Positions 1 to 9,172 of a stretch of 64,000 nucleotides of DNA are shown piece after piece. The position numbers were made by a program, and so were the translations under genes. Under the pieces are notes generated by a model. The model saw nothing but the letters and a program-made list of their open reading frames with translations, had not been told where the DNA came from and made no database searches. The DNA comes from Actinomadura coerulea. GTDB taxonomy: Bacteria; Actinomycetota; Actinomycetes; Streptosporangiales; Streptosporangiaceae. How positions within the stretch are numbered: the first letter of the stretch is position 1; every line of letters begins with the position of its first letter. The DNA is taken from the NCBI RefSeq assembly GCF_014208105.1, contig NZ_JACHMQ010000001.1, positions 2,604,001 to 2,668,000 on the forward strand, given 5' to 3'.

Positions 1-683
1 TGCGCGACCGCAAGCCGCTGCCGGTCACCCGCCGGGCGCTGAGTCCGGAGTTCACCTGCGCCTACCGGATCACCAGCGGGCACACCGGCGAGCAGTACGC
101 GCTGCTGATCTTCGATGTGCCGGGCGAGATCTTCAGCCAGGGCCACACCCGCGACGACACCCCGTTCATGAGCATCGCGGACGGGCTGGTCTTCGTGGCG
201 GACGGCACGGAGCTGGACGTCCGGCACGGCCGGCACACCGGCGACCCGGGGTTCACCGCGGTGCTCAGCCATATCGACCACGTCCGCGCCGGGCGGAGCC
301 TGGAGTTCCTGCCGCTGCCCGCCGCGCTGGTGATCGCCAAGTCGGACACGCTGCGCGCGTTCAAGGAGGTCGACCGGTGGCTCGACCGCCGGGACGACCT
401 CGAACTCGGCACGGTCGAGGAGGAGTCCGAGGACGCCTACGCCCTGCTGCGCTCGCGCGGCGCGGGGTCGTGGCTCGTCCCGGTCCAGAAGTGCGAGGAC
501 GCGACCCTGCACTTCGCGTCGGCGACCGGCGTCGGCGTGGACATGGAGAGCGGCGAGTACCCCGAGCAGTCGTTCCGGCGGCAGCGGGTGCTGCGGCCCC
601 TGCTGGCGCTGCTGGCGATGAAGGGCGTGCTGCCGCGCGAGGTGCTCGGCGCGCCCGCCGGCCGGGAGGTCGTGGCGTCATGA
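1..683 (+). CDS. TRAFAC-type double-GTPase, C-terminal part (5' end outside window)
   Basis: The frame is open from the left edge, so the N-terminus with its P-loop lies outside the window. What remains carries a Walker-B-like segment IFDVPGE followed by a conserved stretch DTPFMSIADGLVFVADG, an AKSD motif that fits the guanine-specificity position, and a C-terminal LHFASATGV motif. Each of these aligns with the complete GTPase gene at 6409-7533 (FFDVPGE, DTPFLSLADAILYVADG, AKSD, LHFASASGV), so the two are paralogues at the two ends of one operon. The stop codon overlaps the next ATG (ATGA), indicating translational coupling. In actinobacteria such GTPases pair with GAP1 proteins in predicted regulated conflict systems. 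The family call is confident; the biological role is inference. Confidence 0.8.
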   Translation, partial: RDRKPLPVTRRALSPEFTCAYRITSGHTGEQYALLIFDVPGEIFSQGHTRDDTPFMSIADGLVFVADGTELDVRHGRHTGDPGFTAVLSHIDHVRAGRSLEFLPLPAALVIAKSDTLRAFKEVDRWLDRRDDLELGTVEEESEDAYALLRSRGAGSWLVPVQKCEDATLHFASATGVGVDMESGEYPEQSFRRQRVLRPLLALLAMKGVLPREVLGAPAGREVVAS

Positions 684-3394
684 CGACCCGTTCCTCCCCC
701 GCGCCCGGCCGCGTCGACCAGATCGTCTTCGCCTGGTCGGACCGGCTGCTGGCCGGCGGCCGCGGTCTCGGACCCGTCGCGACGTCCCTCGGCACCGACG
801 GGCTGCGCGTCTGGAACGAGCGGCTGGCCGGCGGCGACGTCGCCGTCGGGCAGTGGCTGGCCGGCGCGGCCGAGTGCGCGGCGCTCGGCGCGCTGCGGTT
901 CGGCCGGCAGGGCGAGCACGGCGCCGCGCTGCGGCTGGTGCCGGCCCGCGACCCGAACGGCCGGCCCTCCCAGCTCGTGCACGCGCTCGTCGGCTCGGCG
1001 TCCGTGGTGAACGCGGCGCTGGTCCTCGGCCTGCACCGCTGGCCGGAGTGGAGCACGCCGGACCGGCTCGACTCGACGCCCTCGGAGCTCGAAGCGCTCG
1101 ACGCGGCGGCGCTGTGGGCGCACGCCCGGGCCGGGCTGGACGAGCCGTCCGTGCGCCGCGACGCGCTGGCCGGACTGCTCGCCGGGGTGCTCGCCGCGCC
1201 GAGCGACTCCTACCTGGCCGAGATCTCCCCGGACGACGTCGGCCTGGTCGCCGGGCTCGTGCACCGGCTGGACGGGGTCGCCGGGACGGCGCCGCTGACG
1301 ATGCTGCTGGGCGCCCAGGTCACCCGTCCCGAGCTGCGGCCCCGGCTGCTCGCGGTCGGCCTGCCGGACGCCAGGAACGGGCGGACGCCACTGACGACCA
1401 CGGGCGGCGCCGACCCCGGCGTCGCCCGGGTGGCCGGGCTCCTCGCCGACCTGCCGGCCGCCTCGCTGACCCGGCCGCGCTCGCCGCTGACGTCCACCGG
1501 GGCGCTCGCGGACTGGGTGGAGGCCGAGCACCAGCGGGCCACCGGCGGCCTCGACCTCGTCGACCGGGCGATCGCGGGCACGCTCGACGAGCCCGCGCGC
1601 CGCTACCTGAACGGCCCGAAAGGGCAGGAGCAGCTGCGCGCCGACCTGCGGACCGCCGGCACGGCGCAGCTCACCGACCGGCTGCTGCGCTGGACGGAGG
1701 CGAAGCCGCCCGGGCTGTCCGAGGCCACCCGGACGCTGCGGCAGGTCGCCGCCGAGCGGTACATGGCCGATGACGGCGAGGACCGCGACAGCGCCGACCG
1801 GCTGCTCGAGGCCGCCCGCCGGATGGGCCTCACGGCGACGGAGGCGAGACGCGTCCTCGCGAACTGGTACGCCGGGCTGTCCAAGGTCACCTCGGCGGAC
1901 CAGTACAGCGCCGTGTACTTCGCGCTCGGCGCGGGCATCGACCCCGCGTCCGACGACACCTTCGCCCGGCTCCTGTCCGGCATGAAGGCGGCCAGCCTGC
2001 TGGAGTGGAGCAGGTTGCTGGCGCCGAGCGACCACGTCCAGGCCGCCCCGCACTTCATGCGCGCCGCGTACCGGCAGTGGAGTCGCGGCGACCGGCGCGG
2101 CGACGAGGACGTCCGCGCGCTGATGCGCGAGACCGAGATGTTCCACGAGACGATCCACGACATCGTCTCTCGCTGCGGCCTGCGCGCGGAGGACGAGAAC
2201 GACCTGTACCGGACCGTCCTGCACCTGGCGTACGGCGACCCCGTCACGGACCTGGCCCCGGTGCTCGGCGCGCTGCCCGCCGACGCGGAGGCGACGCAGT
2301 TCCGGCCGTGGGCGGCGCTCGCCGACGTGCTCGCAGGCGACCGCGCCCACGTCTTCCAGCTCGCCGCGCAGGCACGGCGCCGCAAGGCCCCGCCATCGGT
2401 GCTCGAGGACATGCTGGGCGTCCTGTCCAGCACCGACCTGGTCCAGGGGCTGGCCGAGCAGCCCGGGCAGCCCGGCCTGCTCGACCCGGTGTGCCGGGTG
2501 CTGACCGGGCGCACCCGCACGCCCGCCGAGAAGCGCGCGATCTGCGATGCCGCACTGGCCGGACGGTTCCTGGCCGGCCTGGTGGAGAAGGCGTGGCCCG
2601 ACGAGCCCGGCCAGCGGTTCAGGGCGTACACGCTCCTTCTCCGGGCCGTCTACCAGGCCGGTGACCGGTCGGACGGCGGCGGGCTCACGCGCACGGAGGT
2701 GGACGAGCTGGTGCGGGCCGGCGGCACGGCGACGTTCCTGCTGGCCGTGGCCGCCCAGGCGGCGCCGGACGCGGTCGTGCCCGCCCTGCTGCACACGACT
2801 CGCCGGCAGGCGGCCGACCTCGGCCTCTCGTCCGATATCACCGATTACACCGTGCGCGGGCCGCTCCGGGCCGCCGAGACGCGGACCACCGGGAGGAGGG
2901 CCGCCGAACCGGCGCCCGCGGGCATGCCGCAGGGGAGGCACGCGCAGGACCCGCACCCGGTGCGACCGGCCGGGCCCGGCCCGGCCCGCACCGCGCCCCC
3001 GCTCCCGCTCCCCGAGCCGCCGATCCCGCCGCAGTCCTTCTCGTTCGACCCGCCCACCGCGCCCCCGGACCGCTTCCCGTCCGGCTCCGAGCAGGAGCCG
3101 CCGGACGACGGCCGGCACCCGATCGCCGTCTGGATCGCCGACCGCACCCTCCAGGAGTGGGCGATCGCGGTGGTCGGCCTCGGGATCGTCGTCCTGCTCT
3201 GCCTCCTGCTGTTCGGAGGCTCGGACGAGACCCCGCCGCCGGGGCGGGTCGCCCCGACCGTGACCGTCACCGTCGCGCCGTCCGCCTCCCCGACGACCGC
3301 CTCCCCGGGGGACGGCGCCGAGACGCCGGCCGCCGGGGACGGGACGCCGACCGGCGGCCGGTCCCCGCAACCGACGACAGAAAAGACCCCCTGA
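680..3394 (+). CDS. GTPase-associated protein (GAP1-like), single-pass membrane protein
   Basis: Encodes 904 aa starting at the ATG that overlaps the upstream GTPase stop. The N-terminus (VDQIVFAWSDRLLAGGRGLG, about residues 12-31) resembles the GAP1 N-terminal domain found with double-GTPases, followed by about 700 residues of mainly alpha-helical sequence. A Pro-rich linker (about residues 760-815) precedes one transmembrane segment (AIAVVGLGIVVLLCLLLF, about 837-854) and a short Thr/Ser/Pro tail. This implies the bulk of the protein is cytoplasmic and anchored at its C-terminus. By family analogy it would regulate or scaffold the neighbouring GTPases. I recognise the family from the N-terminal pattern and context only; the mid region has no motif I can name. 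Confidence 0.65.
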   Translation: MTTRSSPAPGRVDQIVFAWSDRLLAGGRGLGPVATSLGTDGLRVWNERLAGGDVAVGQWLAGAAECAALGALRFGRQGEHGAALRLVPARDPNGRPSQLVHALVGSASVVNAALVLGLHRWPEWSTPDRLDSTPSELEALDAAALWAHARAGLDEPSVRRDALAGLLAGVLAAPSDSYLAEISPDDVGLVAGLVHRLDGVAGTAPLTMLLGAQVTRPELRPRLLAVGLPDARNGRTPLTTTGGADPGVARVAGLLADLPAASLTRPRSPLTSTGALADWVEAEHQRATGGLDLVDRAIAGTLDEPARRYLNGPKGQEQLRADLRTAGTAQLTDRLLRWTEAKPPGLSEATRTLRQVAAERYMADDGEDRDSADRLLEAARRMGLTATEARRVLANWYAGLSKVTSADQYSAVYFALGAGIDPASDDTFARLLSGMKAASLLEWSRLLAPSDHVQAAPHFMRAAYRQWSRGDRRGDEDVRALMRETEMFHETIHDIVSRCGLRAEDENDLYRTVLHLAYGDPVTDLAPVLGALPADAEATQFRPWAALADVLAGDRAHVFQLAAQARRRKAPPSVLEDMLGVLSSTDLVQGLAEQPGQPGLLDPVCRVLTGRTRTPAEKRAICDAALAGRFLAGLVEKAWPDEPGQRFRAYTLLLRAVYQAGDRSDGGGLTRTEVDELVRAGGTATFLLAVAAQAAPDAVVPALLHTTRRQAADLGLSSDITDYTVRGPLRAAETRTTGRRAAEPAPAGMPQGRHAQDPHPVRPAGPGPARTAPPLPLPEPPIPPQSFSFDPPTAPPDRFPSGSEQEPPDDGRHPIAVWIADRTLQEWAIAVVGLGIVVLLCLLLFGGSDETPPPGRVAPTVTVTVAPSASPTTASPGDGAETPAAGDGTPTGGRSPQPTTEKTP

Positions 3395-4530
3395 TGGCGA
3401 CTGGAGCGACGATCAGCCCGACCGAGCCCCTCACCTCCGACGACGTCCTCAGCGGCATCAGCGCGCGGTTCCACCGGTACGCCGACCGCGCGCTGCGGGA
3501 CTCCCCCGGGGACGCCGCCAGCGGCCCCGCGCTGCTGAAACGCCTCGCCGACGACCTCGACCCGGCCGGCGGGCCGCCGCCGACCGGCATCGACCTCGTC
3601 ACCGCCTACCCGGCGGACGCGCTGCTGCCCGACCCGGCGCCGCGCCGATGGCTGGAGACCACGCTGGCCTGGGGCAGGTTCTTCCAGAACGTGCTCGTCT
3701 TCGCGCCGATCGTCGTCACCTGGTGGAAGCTGCACGACGCCCTGAACGCCTACGGCCGGGCCCACAGCGAGGGCTCGTTCCTGCTCGGCTGGCAGGCCGG
3801 CTCGTTCGACCCCGACCACATCCGGCGCGGCGTCCAGGACTTCGCGCCGCTCTCGGAGACCGCGTGGTGGGTCGTCCTCGCCGTCCTCGTCGTCATCGGG
3901 TTCACCGCCGTCGTGACCACCTGCGAGAACCTCCTCGACCGCCCGCGCTACGAGGCCGAGCGCGTGCAGATCGCGCAGGACATCGCGCTCGCGTCGCACC
4001 TGCTGTCGGGCTCCCGGAACGGCCAGGTCACCTACCGGGACCTCCAGGCGCTGGTGCAGCGGATGGAGACCAGCGTGGGCGGGCTCATCGGCCGTCTCGC
4101 GGGCACCGCCGAGGACGTCCGCGCGGCCCTGGAGGGCAGCACCGGCAAGCGGATCGAGGACGCCGTCCAGACCTGGATCGACAAGGCCGAGTCGCTGGAA
4201 CGGGCGATCGAGGGCATGCAGGCGCCCGCCGAGACCCTGGAGCGCTTCCGGGAGCTCCAGTCCGACATCGCCGCCGGCCAGCGGGAGCTGCGCGCCGAAC
4301 TGGCCGCCATGGTGACGCAGGTGGAGCGGGCGACGCTCGCCACCACCGACCACGCCGAGGCCGCGCAGCACTACCAGGACGCCGGCAACGCGGTGCTCGC
4401 CGACGCGGTCGCCCGGCTCTCCGCCGGCACCGACCGGCTGTCGAAGGCGCTCGAACAGCTGGAGTACCTCGTCGACGACACCCGCGAGTTCGTCGCCTAC
4501 GTGCGGCATGACGGCGGTGCGCACCGGTGA
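3394..4530 (+). CDS. Two-pass membrane protein with C-terminal coiled coil, GTPase-operon partner
   Basis: 378 aa; the ATG shares one base with the upstream stop (TGATG). Two hydrophobic segments are visible (NVLVFAPIVVTWW near residue 97 and WWVVLAVLVVIGFTAVVTT near 157). The remaining ~200 residues are Glu/Arg/Ala-rich and heptad-like, predicting a long coiled coil on the cytoplasmic side. No catalytic motif is visible. Architecture resembles MotA-like or defence-system membrane sensors that pair with a small single-pass protein such as the next gene, which carries a FADLMLVLFLVAM helix. Role as membrane sensor or channel of the GTPase system is inference from this architecture and the strict co-directional overlap. 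Confidence 0.6.
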   Translation: MATGATISPTEPLTSDDVLSGISARFHRYADRALRDSPGDAASGPALLKRLADDLDPAGGPPPTGIDLVTAYPADALLPDPAPRRWLETTLAWGRFFQNVLVFAPIVVTWWKLHDALNAYGRAHSEGSFLLGWQAGSFDPDHIRRGVQDFAPLSETAWWVVLAVLVVIGFTAVVTTCENLLDRPRYEAERVQIAQDIALASHLLSGSRNGQVTYRDLQALVQRMETSVGGLIGRLAGTAEDVRAALEGSTGKRIEDAVQTWIDKAESLERAIEGMQAPAETLERFRELQSDIAAGQRELRAELAAMVTQVERATLATTDHAEAAQHYQDAGNAVLADAVARLSAGTDRLSKALEQLEYLVDDTREFVAYVRHDGGAHR

Positions 4531-5111
4531 CCGGGTCCGCGAGGAGGCGCGCGTCCCGGCGGGGGCGGCGGACCTCCCGGTTCGGCGCGGCGCACCTCGC
4601 CGGCTGGCTGTTCGCCGACCTGATGCTCGTGCTGTTCCTCGTGGCCATGGCGGTGCAGCCCCGCGCGCAGCTCACCACCGGCCTGCCGGAGGAGAAGAAG
4701 CCGCGGCCGTCCGGCCCGCGCGTCCTCGGCCAGGACTTCTGCGACTTCCTGATCCCGGTGCAGGCCGAGGGGCTCCTGTCCGGCTCCGGCGGGGCCCGCG
4801 CCGACCTGCTGAGGAAGGTCGACGAGGCGCTGCGCGGGGAGCACCCTTCCTGGCTGTACGGGGACGAGATGCGACGCGAGGACGCCCGCGGCGCCTGCCT
4901 GGAGCAGCTGGAGCAGAAGCTCCAGGTCGGCTTCTTCCTCGCCTACGGCGCGCGGAACGACACCGGCAGCGGCGTCACCCTCGGCAGGAACGCCGCCAAG
5001 GCCGTCAAGTCCGGCAATCCGCGGTTCCGGGAGGCGATCTACCGGGCCGCGTGGACGGGCGGGGAGGGCGACGGCTCCGTGCAGCTCGTCGTCTTCTTCT
5101 ACCAGAACTGA
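4527..5111 (+). CDS. Small single-pass membrane protein of the GTPase operon
   Basis: 194 aa from a GTG that overlaps the preceding stop (GTGA). A basic N-terminus (about 20 residues, many Arg) leads into one transmembrane helix WLFADLMLVLFLVAMAVQ (about residues 27-44), then an extracytoplasmic domain of about 150 residues with two Cys (one near DFCDFL, one near ARGACLEQ). The N-terminus plus a helix containing an acidic residue resembles MotB/OmpA-like or ZorB-like anchors, but no peptidoglycan-binding motif is seen in the C-terminus. It probably forms a membrane complex with the preceding two-pass protein. Function unknown. Confidence 0.6.
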   Translation: MTGSARRRASRRGRRTSRFGAAHLAGWLFADLMLVLFLVAMAVQPRAQLTTGLPEEKKPRPSGPRVLGQDFCDFLIPVQAEGLLSGSGGARADLLRKVDEALRGEHPSWLYGDEMRREDARGACLEQLEQKLQVGFFLAYGARNDTGSGVTLGRNAAKAVKSGNPRFREAIYRAAWTGGEGDGSVQLVVFFYQN

Positions 5112-5144
5112 TCCCAGAGCTGATCGACACAGGGACGTGACGGG

Positions 5145-6407
5145 GTGACCACCGAAATCGCACTGCTCGAAACACCGTCCGGGGAGGGACGCGTCGAGTT
5201 CGCGCTGACCCTCGACCAGGGGAGCCGCGCCGGCGCCCGCTACAGGAGCCACTACGGCACGGTCCGGCCCGCCGGCGGCGGCGCCGCGGTCGAGTGCGTG
5301 TACAAGGTCGCCACCGGCGCCCTGGGGAAGCGCGTGCTGAGCAACGAGGTCGCCGTCTGGGGCGGCCTCCGCATGGAGGACGTGCGCGCCGACCAGTTCG
5401 GGACGCTGCTCGGCTTCGACGTCGACTCCCCCGACGCCCCGGCCCGGCTGGTGCAGACGCGGCGCGGCCGTCCGCTCACCGGGACGTCCCCGCTCACCTC
5501 CGAGCGGCTGCGGGAGCCGGTCCACGACCTGTTCACCGCGCTCCGGGTGCTCGCGGACAACGCCTACGCGCTCGGCGAGCTGTCCCCCGGGATGCTCCTG
5601 TGGGACGGCAGGCGGCTGCAGATCGCCGACCTGGGCAACGCGGTCGGGCAGCCGGACGACCTCCGGGCGGCGCGGGACGTGCGCGCGGCGGCCGGGCTGC
5701 TGTTCTGGCTGGCGTCGGGCGAGGAGTCGTCCTTCGGGCCGGACGGCGCCGGGCCCGCCGACGAGGGCGAGCTGCGCTGGCTCGTCCGGCACCACCCCGA
5801 CCTCGGCATGGTGCTCCGGCCCGTCTTCGGCGAGGAGGTCCCGACGGCCGCGGAGGTGCTGGCCCGCATGGACGGGTGGCCCCCCTCCGGCGAGACGACG
5901 GAGCGGGACGCGTCCGCCGGGCAGGACTCCCCCACCGAGCAGGACCCTCCCGAGGACGACGACACGCGGACCGTCGAGATCCACCCCGGCGCCCCGGCGG
6001 CGCAGCCCGGACAGAACACGCACAGCGCGCCGAAGCCGCCGCCTCCGGCACCGCCTCCGCCGGTGCCCCCGGCGATGCCCCCGGCGATGCCCCCGGCGAC
6101 GGGCGCCGGCTCGCACGCCATCGAGAACTACCGGAGGGAGAAGCAGTGGCTCGGCCAGCGGAGGCAGGGCGCGCCCGCGCCCCCGTCCAGGGGATCCGCA
6201 CCGCCGCTCCCTCCGGGACCGGGAACGGTACGGGGACCGGCCCCGGGAGCCGGACGGCCGGGCGCGGCTCCGGGGGTCGGCGTCCCCTCGCTGCCCCGCG
6301 ACTTTCCGTTCCGCGTCGGCGACGACGGCAGGCGCAGACCGCACCCCCTGCTGGTGTGGCCCCTGGTCTTCGTCCTGGTCGTCCTCATCCTCCTGGTGGT
6401 GTTGTGA
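5145..6407 (+). CDS. Tail-anchored protein-kinase-like (pseudokinase) protein
   Basis: 420 aa from GTG. Residues about 10-245 have a kinase-like layout: a VYKVATG segment with a candidate ATP-binding Lys, a conserved Glu in SNEVAVWGGL, a degenerate catalytic loop (LSPGMLLWDGRRLQ, no HRD) and an IADLGNA segment in place of DFG. The loss of HRD suggests a pseudokinase or an atypical kinase. A Pro-rich linker (about 275-345, including tandem PPAM units) leads to a C-terminal transmembrane helix (LLVWPLVFVLVVLILLVVL) ending at the last residue, so the protein is tail-anchored with its catalytic-like domain in the cytoplasm. One base separates it from the downstream GTPase gene. It may hold nucleotide or bind the convergent true kinase at 7565; this is inference. 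Confidence 0.55.
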   Translation: MTTEIALLETPSGEGRVEFALTLDQGSRAGARYRSHYGTVRPAGGGAAVECVYKVATGALGKRVLSNEVAVWGGLRMEDVRADQFGTLLGFDVDSPDAPARLVQTRRGRPLTGTSPLTSERLREPVHDLFTALRVLADNAYALGELSPGMLLWDGRRLQIADLGNAVGQPDDLRAARDVRAAAGLLFWLASGEESSFGPDGAGPADEGELRWLVRHHPDLGMVLRPVFGEEVPTAAEVLARMDGWPPSGETTERDASAGQDSPTEQDPPEDDDTRTVEIHPGAPAAQPGQNTHSAPKPPPPAPPPPVPPAMPPAMPPATGAGSHAIENYRREKQWLGQRRQGAPAPPSRGSAPPLPPGPGTVRGPAPGAGRPGAAPGVGVPSLPRDFPFRVGDDGRRRPHPLLVWPLVFVLVVLILLVVL

Positions 6408-6408
6408 C

Positions 6409-7533
6409 ATGATCGCCCCGCCCTGGCAGTCCGGCCCCGCCGCCTACCCCGGCCCGGAGCCGCGCGCCCGCACGCTCTGCCCGTACTGCCTGAACCACAT
6501 CGACTGGTCCGACTACGGAGAGGTCCCGCTCGTCAAGAACACCCCCGACGGGCCGGAGGTGCTGACGCGGGCGCCGGACGAGCCGGAGGTCCGCTGGCGG
6601 CACCGCACGCTCGGCGCGATGCGGCAGTGCCACGGCGACGGCGACCCGCACTCCCTCCCGGCCGACTACGGCGACCTGGACCCGCTCATCATCGGGCTGG
6701 TCGGCGCCAGCGCGGCCGGCAAGACCCACCTGCTCACCGCGATGATCGCGCAGCTCGAACGGCGCAAGGCCATGCTCGCGCCGGAGCTGCGCATCGAACC
6801 GCTCGACGGGCACCTGCGGCAGCGGTTCTACGAGGAGCGGATCCGGCCGTTCCTGGAGCAGCGCCGAGTGCTGCCCGCCACCCGGCGCTCCGCGCGGGCC
6901 GAGTTCGTGTACGCGCTGCGCGTGTCCAGCGAGTACACGGGGCGGACCCACGCCGTCGGGTTCTTCGACGTCCCCGGCGAGCACTACCACCGGTACGAGT
7001 ACGAGGACACCCCGTTCCTCAGCCTCGCCGACGCGATCCTGTACGTCGCCGACGGGCAGCAGCTCCGCACCGGCGACGACTGGAACCCGTGGGTGCCCGA
7101 CCCCGGCTTCACGCACGCGATCACCCAGCTCCTGCACACCCGGCAGACCCGCGACGGCCTGCTGCCGCCCGGCGCCCTCGTCGTCGCCAAGTCCGACATG
7201 CTCGCCGGGCTCGACGGCACCGTCGCGCACTGGCTCGGGCGGGACGACGAGACGGTGCTCGGCGACCTGCGCACCGTCGAGGACGAGAACGAGGCCGCCT
7301 ACGCGTTCCTGGCCCGCCACGGCGCCGAACTGTGGCTCGCGCCGTTCCACTCCGGCTCGCCCACCACGCTCCACTTCGCGTCCGCGTCGGGCGTGCCGCC
7401 GATCCCTGAGGAGGGCGTGTTCCCGCACCGCGACTTCCGCCCGACCCGGGTGCTGCGCCCGCTGCTGTCGCTGTTCAGCGCCACCGGGCTGGTCCCCCGG
7501 ATCGACACCGAGGAGCCCGGCCAGTACCTGTGA
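6409..7533 (+). CDS. TRAFAC-type double-GTPase with N-terminal zinc-ribbon-like motif
   Basis: 374 aa. A CPYCLNHI segment near residue 24, with a later Cys near residue 67, looks like half of a zinc ribbon. The P-loop is GASAAGKTHLL (about residue 102), the Walker-B-like motif FFDVPGE is near 186, and the AKSD motif near 263 fits guanine recognition. The C-terminus (LHFASASGVPP, RVLRPLLSLF) is shared with the truncated paralogue at the left edge. It is the last gene of the plus-strand operon. GTP hydrolysis is well supported by motifs. Participation in a GAP1/GTPase conflict or signalling system follows from gene content. Confidence 0.8.
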   Translation: MIAPPWQSGPAAYPGPEPRARTLCPYCLNHIDWSDYGEVPLVKNTPDGPEVLTRAPDEPEVRWRHRTLGAMRQCHGDGDPHSLPADYGDLDPLIIGLVGASAAGKTHLLTAMIAQLERRKAMLAPELRIEPLDGHLRQRFYEERIRPFLEQRRVLPATRRSARAEFVYALRVSSEYTGRTHAVGFFDVPGEHYHRYEYEDTPFLSLADAILYVADGQQLRTGDDWNPWVPDPGFTHAITQLLHTRQTRDGLLPPGALVVAKSDMLAGLDGTVAHWLGRDDETVLGDLRTVEDENEAAYAFLARHGAELWLAPFHSGSPTTLHFASASGVPPIPEEGVFPHRDFRPTRVLRPLLSLFSATGLVPRIDTEEPGQYL

Positions 7534-7549
7534 GCCCGCCGCCCGCTCG

Positions 7550-7564
7550 CCGCCGGCGCGGCGG
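7550..7564. terminator. Short GC hairpin between convergent genes
   Basis: CCGCCG-gcg-CGGCGG inverted repeat in the 31-nt gap between the convergent GTPase and kinase genes. The stem is only 6 bp, so a bidirectional terminator role is plausible but weak. Confidence 0.3.
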
Positions 7565-9172
7565 TCAGTGCCGGAGCGGGCCGTGCCCGCCCGCCGAGCG
7601 CCAGGCGTGCGGGGCCAGGAGCTGCGCCACCACGAGGTCGGCGCGCCCCTCCACGGTGGCGGGGTCGGCCGACTCGGCGAGCCGCAGCCGGTCCGGCCAC
7701 CACGGGACGTCGCGCGGCACGGCCGCGGCGAGCGCGCGGACCCGCTCCGCGGCGTCGGCGAGCAGCGTGAGCTCCGCCGCCCACGCCCACAGCATCGGCC
7801 ACTCCCGCTCGGACGGCAGCTCCGCCGGCGGCCGGCCCGGACGGGTCCGCAGCACCCGGCCGCGCAACCAGCTCAGCTTCCCCTCCGCCCGCGCGACGAT
7901 CTCCGGGACGTCCGCGTGCACCCGGTCCAGGACGGCGCAGCGCCCCCGGCAGCCGGGATGCCCGCAGCGGTGCCGGGCGGCGTCGGCCAGCACGCCGCCG
8001 TCCACCACCTCACGCAGCAGCTCCCGGTCGGCGGGGCCGCCCCGCGCGAGCCCGAGCAGCCCCGGCGCGTCGATCGGACGGCCCTCGTAGCGCGGCGTCA
8101 CGTCCGGGATGACCTGCGCGGTCAGCCTGATCAGCGCCCGCCGCGCCCCGCCGCCGCCGAGCCCGCGCAGGTACCGCACGTCGGCGGGGTCGGCGCCCTG
8201 GCGGACGAGCCAGTCGGCCAGCCGCCCGCCGTTGCCGGCCAGCCAGGCGGCGCCGTCCCGCCAGTTGCGCTCCAGGTCGTCGGTGAGGCCGCGGACGTCC
8301 CGGTAGGTGCGGCCGTTGAACCGCGGCGGCCGGTGCTCGTCCGCGACCCACGCCACCACGTGCTCGTAGGTCCAGCGCCGCGCCGGGTCGACGACGAGCA
8401 GCCCGTCGATCAGCCGCCGCCACTCCGGGTCGGTCACGGCGTCCAGCGCGGGCCGCCGCCCGGCGCGCAGCAGCTCCCGCACCCGCGCGGACGGCGTCCC
8501 CTCGTACGGCGTCCGCCCGAGGAGGAGCTGGTAGGCGATGATCCCGAGAGCCCACCAGGCGGCCGGAGCGCCGCGGCGGCCCCGCGCGGTCTCGGGCGCG
8601 GCGTAGGCCCAGGTGGTCAGCAGCCCGCCCGGATCCCGCCCATGGACCCGGACGTTGCGGGCTATGCCTCCGAAGTCCCCGATCAGCAGTTCGTAGGGGT
8701 TCCGGGACCGCACCAGGATGTTGGCCGGTTTCACGTCCGTGTGCGTCAGTCCCATGGCGCCCAGCCAGAAGTTCAGGCATTCGGCGAGTTCGGCGACGAT
8801 CGCCCGCAGTTCCGCGTCGCCGAGCGGGAGGGCGTCTCGGATCAGCGCGTCCAGCGAACCGTGCGCGCAGTACTCCTGCGCCATCCAGCCGACCTCGGCG
8901 CCGTCCACGACGAGGTTCCCGTAGTCGTGGATCCGGGGGACGTGCCGGGTGGCCTCCAGCCGCCCCAGCACGACGAGCTGGTCGGTCTCCAGCCGGGCGT
9001 CCCGGTGCACCTTGACGACGACCAGGCCGGCGCCCGCGCAGCCGCCGCCGAGCGGCTCGGCCAGATGGACGACCGACTCGGCGCCGACCGCCTCGATCCG
9101 GACTGGCCGGAATCTCTCCCGCAAGGCCGCCGGAAAGCCATCGGCTTCCCCTGCGCCGCCGACCAGCCCCAA
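7565..9172 (-). CDS. Cytoplasmic serine/threonine protein kinase with unusual C-terminal domain
   Basis: About 535 aa, convergent with the GTPase operon. Kinase motifs: VVVKVHRD (ATP Lys), LTHTDVKPANIL as catalytic loop with HTD in place of HRD, IGDFGGIA (DFG) and WAYAAPE (APE). The region after about residue 285 (RFNGRTYRDVRGLTDDL...) is a helical domain with a CGHPGCRGRC motif that may bind zinc. No transmembrane segment is visible. The start is a TTG at 9172 preceded by AAAGGG; later starts would damage the N-lobe. Loss of the HRD arginine suggests activation without activation-loop phosphorylation. Functional linkage to the adjacent GTPase operon is inference from neighbourhood. Confidence 0.8.
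   Translation of the reverse strand: MGLVGGAGEADGFPAALRERFRPVRIEAVGAESVVHLAEPLGGGCAGAGLVVVKVHRDARLETDQLVVLGRLEATRHVPRIHDYGNLVVDGAEVGWMAQEYCAHGSLDALIRDALPLGDAELRAIVAELAECLNFWLGAMGLTHTDVKPANILVRSRNPYELLIGDFGGIARNVRVHGRDPGGLLTTWAYAAPETARGRRGAPAAWWALGIIAYQLLLGRTPYEGTPSARVRELLRAGRRPALDAVTDPEWRRLIDGLLVVDPARRWTYEHVVAWVADEHRPPRFNGRTYRDVRGLTDDLERNWRDGAAWLAGNGGRLADWLVRQGADPADVRYLRGLGGGGARRALIRLTAQVIPDVTPRYEGRPIDAPGLLGLARGGPADRELLREVVDGGVLADAARHRCGHPGCRGRCAVLDRVHADVPEIVARAEGKLSWLRGRVLRTRPGRPPAELPSEREWPMLWAWAAELTLLADAAERVRALAAAVPRDVPWWPDRLRLAESADPATVEGRADLVVAQLLAPHAWRSAGGHGPLRH

Noticed and set aside
437-3370. Very long antisense frame opposite the GAP1-like gene (977 codons)
   Set aside because: Arg/Gly-rich composition typical of an antisense shadow in high-GC DNA; no motif, and the opposite strand encodes recognisable genes with overlaps.
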